In this document: positions 6,001-9,971 of the stretch, in pieces
Numbering within the stretch: the stretch's first letter is position 1
How the letters are laid out: each line of letters starts with the position of its first letter
Assembly (NCBI GenBank): GCA_016926595.1
Contig: JAFGOG010000525.1
Span: 1-9,971, forward strand
Length of the DNA: 9,971 nt
Direction of reading: 5' to 3'
Source of the DNA: Anaerolineae bacterium
Lineage (GTDB): Bacteria; Chloroflexota; Anaerolineae; JAAYZQ01
The notes under the pieces: generated by a model
What the model was told of the DNA's origin: nothing
Seen by the model: the letters and a program-made list of their open reading frames with translations, nothing else
The model's database searches: none
Made by a program: the position numbers and the translations under genes

Positions 6001-6196
6001 CGAGGAGGATGCCACCCACATCTACCCCCTGATCGCGTGCGAGCCGGGCACGCCGCGCCGGACGGCGACGGCCAAAGAGACGCTGACCGAGATCCGCCGC
6101 AAGCTGGACGATCACGTGAAGAATAGCTACTTGAAGAAGGTGCAGGCGCCGGTGGGGGTGAAGAGCACGCTGCTGGCGTGGATGGAGCTGGTGTGA
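3086..6196 (+). CDS. PLD-domain SF2/SNF2-like helicase of a restriction/defence system
   Basis: A 1036-residue protein. I start it at the ATG at 3086 (MTQSRKGGELFI), which has GGAG 8 nt upstream; the in-frame GTG at 3002 has no ribosome site. Residues ~1-190 form a phospholipase-D-like nuclease domain: KKFHAKAYI carries H129 and K131, and GSSNFT (149-154) follows. The usual HKD aspartate is not at the standard spacing (position 136 is His; D140 is nearest). The helicase core follows: Walker A CDGVGLGKT (K270), DEAHH (350-354), TATP (379-382), the C-terminal lobe with KVLIFTEYMATARYLE (~695), VLISTDVLSEGLNLQ (~761) and the arginine-finger motif QRIGRVDRR (793-801). A very acidic insert (about 607-632) separates parts of the core. 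Such proteins use ATP to translocate on DNA and are common beside adenine methyltransferases in restriction and phage-defence loci. Downstream come twin small genes and the methyltransferase, all on this strand. Confidence 0.93.
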   Translation: MTQSRKGGELFIVDNADDDWKVHRYLHDWCEIARAFDIATGYFEIGSLLALDGQWQKLAQIRILMGDEVTKRTKKAILEAVLARSISRLDESIELAKEEDDFLCRVPAIVEAIRSGKIRVRVYNKKKFHAKAYITHAKLDVVGAAALVGSSNFTYPGLHQNVELNIQVRREVEELQEWYERHWDEAEDVTPEILRTIERHTREYTPFEVYARAMAAYFQSHELTVGEWEKSESRMYPVLDQYQRDGYHQLMQIGRRYNGALLCDGVGLGKTFVGLMVIERLLFERKRVALLVPKAAREDVWEVNLRKYLPKAGGSFSNLAVYNHTDLLRGGKYPARMQEIADEADAVVIDEAHHFRNISSQRARKLYEMMAGKQLFLLTATPINNSLYDLMHLIELFSRRQPDYFRAAPLGIHTLRGHFRRMEEAVDALLGVEGPVELDARSAQEILSKDDLFQALVVQRSRSYVKRSLQQAGGRQVIFPERQPPQVANYSLAQIYGGLLDSLEKAFDKDKPLLSLAIYNPINYELAPGAAEDDLERAFEVGRQMQVVGLIRTLLLKRFESSAKAFEASCEDLLLKLLYFVRLHNPRTAQRWEDQHAELMACIAEHRRARGRRGDGDDEEELDEDVVPEEFKKAIEKLDERRYNVAAIVMETLLDLDQLAKFLQELEDFDPAHDDKLQVLLHLLQTDPTLRAHKVLIFTEYMATARYLERELHAAGVGPLDEVDSASGRDRSAIIRAFSPYYNDSSSARLAEEGVPETRVLISTDVLSEGLNLQDATCIVNYDLHWNPVRLMQRIGRVDRRLNPDVEAQMVADHPALAGVRGTVRLWNFLPPGELNRILSLYERVTHKTLRISKTFGIEGRQLLTPEDDYEVLREFNQAYEGATTSTEEMHLAYQQLFQEHPDLAGRVADMPLRVFSGQERPSTTLGTGPSPGARAIFFCYRLPAKAAAGDAWDDEAGFTRWYLYHLASGEIEEDATHIYPLIACEPGTPRRTATAKETLTEIRRKLDDHVKNSYLKKVQAPVGVKSTLLAWMELV
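5847..5873. repeat. Dispersed-repeat-like insert inside the helicase coding sequence
   Basis: The stretch GTCCTTCGACTACGCTCGGG (5847-5866) continuing ACAGGCC resembles a short dispersed repeat, of the CTTCGACTACGCTC(A/G)GGACAGGC type, that I recall from Chloroflexota and some other high-GC genomes. Here it is read in frame as RPSTTLGTGPS (residues ~921-930), a low-complexity stretch between VFSGQE and GARAIFFCYRL, which look like consecutive family sequence. Only one copy lies in the window, so its repeat nature rests on memory. Confidence 0.45.
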
Positions 6197-6200
6197 ATCT

Positions 6201-6247
6201 GCCCGAGGCTGAAGCCGTCGGGCTAAAAGGGCAAAGCCCTTCGGGCT
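6201..6247. repeat. 47-bp hairpin-forming intergenic repeat, copy 1
   Basis: It lies between the helicase stop (6196) and the first twin gene (6278). It matches copy 2 (6827-6873) at 43 of 47 positions, including the first 24 and last 13 bases. It contains AAGGGC-AAA-GCCCTT, a perfect stem in this copy, and AGCCC-TTC-GGGCT, a perfect stem in both, plus an imperfect stem of CCCGAGGC with GCCGTCGGG. It is REP-like, probably dispersed through the genome, and would fold within the operon mRNA. Confidence 0.85.
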
Positions 6248-6277
6248 GGGAGGTGTGCCGGAATTGCGGAGGCGATC

Positions 6278-6808
6278 GTGAGAGAGTATGCCCTGTTTCT
6301 GAACGGCGTGTACGACACGGTGATTGGCGAGATCCTGCGGGTGCAGCGGCTCGTTCCAGATTGTGTGCTCTATCTCCAACCGTACGCTCGCGATCGGATC
6401 GTGCGGCTTGCCGAGGAGCCGCCAAGCCTACTCGATCCGGTGCAGCTCCTCTTGTCACCCACAGAGGACCTGGCACAGGTGCACTATGTGGGTGAAATCG
6501 TGGGGTGGGAGGACAAGCGAACTCTGAACAAGGCACGGCTGGATCAGATCAACGCCATGATCCAGAAGTACCAGCCGGCCGAGGGCCAGGTCTATGGGCT
6601 GGGAGACTCTGACGAGTCCATGGTAAATCTGCTGCACGTGCGGCGGATGCAGAAGCTGGCCCAGCCGTTCTCGGTTGCAGAGCTGCTGAACATCAAGGAT
6701 GGGCAGCCACTGTCGACAGGGCGAAGCCGCGCCGGCGGGTGGGTGTATGTCGTGCCGCCTGATCCTGGGTGGATTGAGAAGTATCGAGGAGAGAGGCGGG
6801 TGAAGTAG
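6278..6808 (+). CDS. Unrecognised defence-cluster protein, paralogue 1 of 2
   Basis: A 176-residue protein starting at a GTG (6278) with GGAGG 5 nt upstream. It begins MREYALFLNGVYDTVIGEIL. Other conserved stretches are RIVRLAEEPP (40-49), VHYVGEIVGW (68-77), NLLHVRRMQKLAQPFSVAEL (117-136) and, near the end, PLSTGRSRAGGWVYV. It has no signal peptide, membrane helix, zinc cluster or nuclease motif. It is clearly a paralogue of the next gene: about 70% identical over the first 80 residues by my count, lower after that. The alternating strands around VHYVGEIVGW remind me of PUA-like folds (EVE, ASCH), which bind modified bases and occur with restriction enzymes, but I cannot confirm this. It sits 81 bp after the helicase, behind a 47-bp repeat, and is probably co-transcribed. 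Confidence 0.85.
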   Translation: MREYALFLNGVYDTVIGEILRVQRLVPDCVLYLQPYARDRIVRLAEEPPSLLDPVQLLLSPTEDLAQVHYVGEIVGWEDKRTLNKARLDQINAMIQKYQPAEGQVYGLGDSDESMVNLLHVRRMQKLAQPFSVAELLNIKDGQPLSTGRSRAGGWVYVVPPDPGWIEKYRGERRVK

Positions 6809-6826
6809 GATCGCACCGGGGGAGAA

Positions 6827-6873
6827 GCCCGAGGCTGAAGCCGTCGGGCTGAGAGAGCCAAGCCCTTCGGGCT
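6827..6873. repeat. 47-bp hairpin-forming intergenic repeat, copy 2
   Basis: The second copy of the element at 6201-6247, in the same orientation, between the two twin genes. It starts with GCCCGAGGCTGAAGCCGTCG and ends with AGCCCTTCGGGCT; the four differences lie in the middle ten bases, where the AAGGGC stem of copy 1 is lost. It lies 18 bp after the stop of the first twin and 80 bp before the start of the second. Confidence 0.85.
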
Positions 6874-6953
6874 AAGGGATGGACCGTAGACGCCAAGGAA
6901 GACGCCGGCGGTGAACAGGATGCCGATTAAAGGCCGGTAGCAAGGAGGGGGCA

Positions 6954-7463
6954 ATGAGGGAGTACGCACTGTTCCTGAATGGAGTGTACGACAACGTGTT
7001 GCAGGAGATCCTGCGGGTCCAGGCATATCTGCCAGACCAGATCTTGTTCTTGCAGCCCTACAAGTGGGCTCGCATCGTACGCCTGGCAGAGGACCCGCCG
7101 ACGACCGAAGATCCGGTCAGACTCTTTGTGTCTACCACAGTCGACCTGGCCACCGTGCACTATGTAGGCGAAGTCGTTGGATGGGACGACAAGGGCCAGC
7201 TCGAGGGGGCGAGACTCGACGCGATCAATCGCGTCATCGGCAGCCTGCAGCCTGATGAAGAAGCCGTCTACATGCAGGAGCGCGGCACTCGCTGCACTAA
7301 TCTTTTGCATGTCCGGCGTCTGAAGCAGTTATCGCAACCATTTTCCGTCGCCGAGCTGATCAATGACTCAAAGAATGAGCCGCTGTCGACTGCGAGAACC
7401 ACATCCGGCGGGTGGCAGTACGTTCGAAATCGTGATGAATCGTGGCTGGCCGCCTACGTCTAG
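6954..7463 (+). CDS. Unrecognised defence-cluster protein, paralogue 2 of 2
   Basis: A 169-residue protein starting at ATG 6954 after a strong ribosome site, AAGGAGGGG (6942-6950). It opens MREYALFLNGVYDNVLQEIL, identical to its upstream twin over the first 13 residues. It keeps the shared blocks: RIVRLAEDPP (40-49), VHYVGEVVGW (68-77), NLLHVRRLKQLSQPFSVAEL (116-135) and PLSTARTTSGGWQYV. It differs most in residues 104-115, before the NLLHVRR block, and it lacks the basic C-terminal tail of the twin. Retention of both copies with the same core but different surface segments suggests a heterodimer or two specificities rather than a recent redundant duplication. The gene ends 28 bp before the methyltransferase start, so co-translation within one mRNA is likely. 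The family is unknown to me; the PUA-like idea is only a suggestion. Confidence 0.87.
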   Translation: MREYALFLNGVYDNVLQEILRVQAYLPDQILFLQPYKWARIVRLAEDPPTTEDPVRLFVSTTVDLATVHYVGEVVGWDDKGQLEGARLDAINRVIGSLQPDEEAVYMQERGTRCTNLLHVRRLKQLSQPFSVAELINDSKNEPLSTARTTSGGWQYVRNRDESWLAAYV

Positions 7464-7491
7464 TGAGCACGATAGGAAGTAGGAGGGTTTG

Positions 7492-9971
7492 ATGGACCCC
7501 AGGGCTATGACGAGACTGCGACAGCTGGCTGACTTTGCTGCGCTCGTAGAGTACCTGCGCGACGAGCTGGAGTGGCCCATCGAGGTCGAGAACGCCGACG
7601 ACCTGACCTTCGAGTACGACGCCGAGGAGCTGGGCATTGACCCGAAATATGCGGCCAAGATCGAGAGCGTCAAGCAGATACGTCCCCTGGAGGAAGGCCA
7701 GCCGTGGGGCATCTTTTACATCGAGTTCGAATCAAAGCGCCTGCCTATCGTTGTGCTGCGGCGCATCCTGCACGCCCTGGTGCCTTCAGGCCGGCAGCGA
7801 GATCCCAGCCGGCCGGCCTGGCACATGGACGACCTGCTCTTCATCTCGACCTTTGGGGAGCGGGCCGCCGGGCAGCGCGAGATCGCCTTTGCCCACTTTC
7901 ACCAGGAGGCGGGCGACCTGCCGACGCTGCGCGTGCTGGGCTGGGACGGCGCCGATACCCCCCTCAAGCTCGACTATGTGGTCGGCGTCCTCCGGTCGCG
8001 GCTGCGCTGGCCCGATGACCCGGATGACGCCGACGCGTGGCGCGCGCAGTGGGTGCCCGCCTTCCGCCACCGCGTGGGGCACGTCATCCGCACTGCCGAC
8101 GCCCTGGCCGAACGGCTGGCGGTGCTGGCGCGCGGCATCCGCGACGCGGCCAATACGCTGATGGCGCACGAGTCGGAGCACGGGGCGCTGCGCCGCCTGC
8201 ACAAGGCCTTTCAGACTGCCCTGATCCACGACCTGAGCGCGGCGGACTTTGCCGACACCTACGCCCAGACGATCACCTACGGCCTGCTGACCGCGGCCAT
8301 CTCGCGCACCGAGATGAGCGAGGGACGCTACGGCACGGCCCTGGTCGCCGGCGACGTGGCCGAGCTGGTGCCGATGACCAACCCCTTCCTGCGCGAGATG
8401 CTCCACACCTTCTTGCGGGCCGGCGGGGCGCGGGGCGGCATCAATTTCGACGAGCTGGGCGTCCAGGACGTGGTCGACTTGCTGCGCGGCGACGAGACCG
8501 ACCTGCCGGCGGTGCTGCGCGACTTTGGCAACAGGACGCGGGGCGAGGACCCGGTCATCCACTTCTACGAGCATTTTCTGGCCGCCTATGACAAAAAGCT
8601 CAAGGTGCAGCGCGGCATCTTTTACACGCCGCAGCCGGTGGTATCGTACATCGTGCGCAGCGTCCACGAGCTGATGCAGAGTGAGTTTGGCCTGGAGGAG
8701 GGGCTGGCGTCGACCGTCACCTGGGGCGAGATGGCGGCGCGCCACCCCGGCCTGGAGATCCCCGCCGGCACCGATCCCCAGTCGCCCTTCGCCGTCGTTC
8801 TCGATCCCGCCACGGGCACGGCGACGTTCCTGGTCGAGGTCATCGACGTCATCCACCGCACCTTGACCGCCCGCTGGCAGGAGCAGGGCCTGAGCCGGGC
8901 GCAGCAGGTCGCCACGTGGAACGAGTACGTGCCCCGCCACCTGCTGCCGCGCCTCTACGGCTACGAGCTGATGATGGCCCCCTATGCGATCGCGCATATG
9001 AAGATCGGGCTCAAGCTCAAAGAGACGGGGTTCACGGCGTGGGCCAGCCTGAGCGACGACGATCGGGTGCGAGTCTACCTGACGAATGCGCTGGAGCCAG
9101 CATCAGACGACCTCGCGCAGTTGGCTTTTGCAGAGTGGGCGCCGGCCCTGGCTCACGAGGCGCAGGCAGTCAACGCCGTAAAACGCGGGATGAGACCCAT
9201 GGTCGTGGTTGGCAATCCGCCATATGCCGGGCACTCGGCGAATGATAGCGCATGGATCGCCGGGCTCCTGCGCGGCGTGGACGGACAGGGCCAACGCGTG
9301 GAGAGCTATTTCGAGGTGGACGGCCACGAGCTGGGCGAGCGCAACCCCAAATGGCTCAACGACGACTATGTGAAGTTCCTCCGTTTCGGCCAGTGGCGCA
9401 TCGAGCAGACGGGCGCGGGCATCCTGGCCTTTATTACCAACCATGGCTACCTGGACAACCCCACCTTTCGCGGGATGCGCCAATCGTTGATGGCCGACTT
9501 TGGCCTGATCCATGTGCTCGATCTGCACGGCAGCACCAAGAAAAAAGAGACAACGCCGGAAGGCGGTCCCGACGAGAACGTCTTTGACATCCTGCCTGGC
9601 GTGGCCATCATCCTGGCTGCCAGGAATCCAGCCCAGCCCTTTGAGATTTCGGAAACCTCAAAGATCTCCGTGGGGGTGTGTCACACCGACCTGTGGGGCT
9701 TGCGGGGCCAGAAATATGCCCAGCTTCTCAAAACCGACGTGAGCAGCACCCGCTGGCAAAAGCTCGCGCCCTGTGCGCCCTTCTACCTGTTCATACCCCA
9801 GGACGTTGCCCTTCGGGCGGAATATTCACATGGCTGGAAAATCACCGATATGATGCCCACTAACGTTTTGGGCTTTCAGACGCATCGTGATCATTTTGCG
9901 ATCGCCTTCGATAAGGACGAAATCAAAGAGCGAATCAGGCTAATGCGGAGCAGGCAGTTGAGTGATGCTGA
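7492..9971 (+). CDS. N6-adenine DNA methyltransferase, type ISP/Eco57I/PglX-like (3' end beyond window)
   Basis: ATG at 7492 with a perfect AGGAGGG site 4 nt upstream; the frame stays open for 826 codons to the window edge. Residues ~1-230 are an unrecognised domain with a strand FYIEFESKRL (75-84, containing E80-S-K82, loosely PD-(D/E)xK-like) and LPTLRVLGWD. A helical stretch follows. The methylase begins near HFYEHFLAAYDKKLK and RGIFYTPQPVVSYIV (F377-YTP, motif X-like). SAM-binding motif I is VLDPATGTATFLVEV (D438) and the catalytic motif IV is VVVGNPPYAG (N575-PPY578), diagnostic of gamma-class N6-adenine methylases. The rest (~600 on: ILAFITNHGYLDNPTFRGMR, then VLDLHGSTKKKE) continues the fold into a likely target-recognition region, cut by the edge. 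There is no helicase motif in the visible part; the helicase is the separate gene upstream. It probably protects host DNA or is part of the effector complex. Confidence 0.92.
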   Translation, partial: MDPRAMTRLRQLADFAALVEYLRDELEWPIEVENADDLTFEYDAEELGIDPKYAAKIESVKQIRPLEEGQPWGIFYIEFESKRLPIVVLRRILHALVPSGRQRDPSRPAWHMDDLLFISTFGERAAGQREIAFAHFHQEAGDLPTLRVLGWDGADTPLKLDYVVGVLRSRLRWPDDPDDADAWRAQWVPAFRHRVGHVIRTADALAERLAVLARGIRDAANTLMAHESEHGALRRLHKAFQTALIHDLSAADFADTYAQTITYGLLTAAISRTEMSEGRYGTALVAGDVAELVPMTNPFLREMLHTFLRAGGARGGINFDELGVQDVVDLLRGDETDLPAVLRDFGNRTRGEDPVIHFYEHFLAAYDKKLKVQRGIFYTPQPVVSYIVRSVHELMQSEFGLEEGLASTVTWGEMAARHPGLEIPAGTDPQSPFAVVLDPATGTATFLVEVIDVIHRTLTARWQEQGLSRAQQVATWNEYVPRHLLPRLYGYELMMAPYAIAHMKIGLKLKETGFTAWASLSDDDRVRVYLTNALEPASDDLAQLAFAEWAPALAHEAQAVNAVKRGMRPMVVVGNPPYAGHSANDSAWIAGLLRGVDGQGQRVESYFEVDGHELGERNPKWLNDDYVKFLRFGQWRIEQTGAGILAFITNHGYLDNPTFRGMRQSLMADFGLIHVLDLHGSTKKKETTPEGGPDENVFDILPGVAIILAARNPAQPFEISETSKISVGVCHTDLWGLRGQKYAQLLKTDVSSTRWQKLAPCAPFYLFIPQDVALRAEYSHGWKITDMMPTNVLGFQTHRDHFAIAFDKDEIKERIRLMRSRQLSDA

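Noticed and set aside
6201..6247. Rho-independent terminator after the helicase
   Set aside because: The stems are not followed by a T-run, and the next gene on the same strand has its own ribosome site but no promoter, so read-through is expected.
3608..6379. A 923-codon open frame on the minus strand opposite the helicase
   Set aside because: It lies in the antisense shadow of a well-supported helicase gene, is rich in His/Gln/Leu/Val as such shadows are in high-GC DNA, shows no domain, and would span the repeat and the start of the next gene.
6201..6873. CRISPR array or transposon ends made by the two 47-bp repeats
   Set aside because: Only two copies, 626 bp apart with a complete gene between them, same orientation, no target duplication and no transposase or cas gene seen.
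7786..8997. A 403-codon minus-strand open frame opposite the methyltransferase
   Set aside because: Antisense shadow of the methylase; no motif and no ribosome site.

Overview
The window is high-GC bacterial DNA, almost certainly chromosomal accessory sequence. My best guess for the host is a member of the Chloroflexota (Anaerolineae-like). This rests on the gene families present and on two kinds of short GC-rich dispersed repeat that I recall from such genomes. It is an impression from memory and was not tested by any search.

Left part (1-1345), mostly minus strand. The 5' end of a ribbon-helix-helix (antitoxin or CopG-type) gene runs off the left edge behind a near-perfect sigma-70 promoter. 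Next to it is a 269-residue minus-strand protein with a helix-hairpin-helix / RNA polymerase alpha-CTD-like N-terminal part and a helix-turn-helix-like C-terminus. It has its own well-formed promoter with a palindrome between the -35 and -10, and a cluster of inverted repeats upstream.

Middle (1345-2545), plus strand, gene wreckage. A decayed N-terminal piece of a PDZ-plus-membrane protein, carrying a 20-bp tandem duplication and at least one further frameshift, runs directly into the C-terminal two thirds of a geranylgeranyl-reductase-type FAD oxidoreductase that has lost its dinucleotide-binding domain. This looks like a deletion scar bordering an island.

Right part (2600-9971), plus strand, the main interest. 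A 58-residue highly charged small protein is followed by a strong promoter with a perfect 6-3-6 palindrome at the expected transcription start. Then comes a compact same-strand cluster: (i) a 1036-residue SF2/SNF2-like helicase with an N-terminal single PLD/HKD-type nuclease-like domain; (ii) and (iii) two tandem paralogues of an unrecognised ~170-residue protein, each preceded by a copy of the same 47-bp hairpin repeat; (iv) a large N6-adenine DNA methyltransferase of the Eco57I / type ISP / PglX-like class with an unrecognised N-terminal domain, whose 3' end lies beyond the window. The order helicase-nuclease, twin accessory proteins, methyltransferase suggests a restriction-modification or phage-defence system. 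The helicase would translocate and cleave, the methyltransferase would mark self DNA, and the twins would have an unknown (possibly base-reading) role. It resembles a split type ISP / DISARM / BREX-like arrangement but matches none of the canonical layouts within what is visible. No RNA genes, CRISPR array or transposase were seen, and no gene-free stretch exceeds 300 bases.
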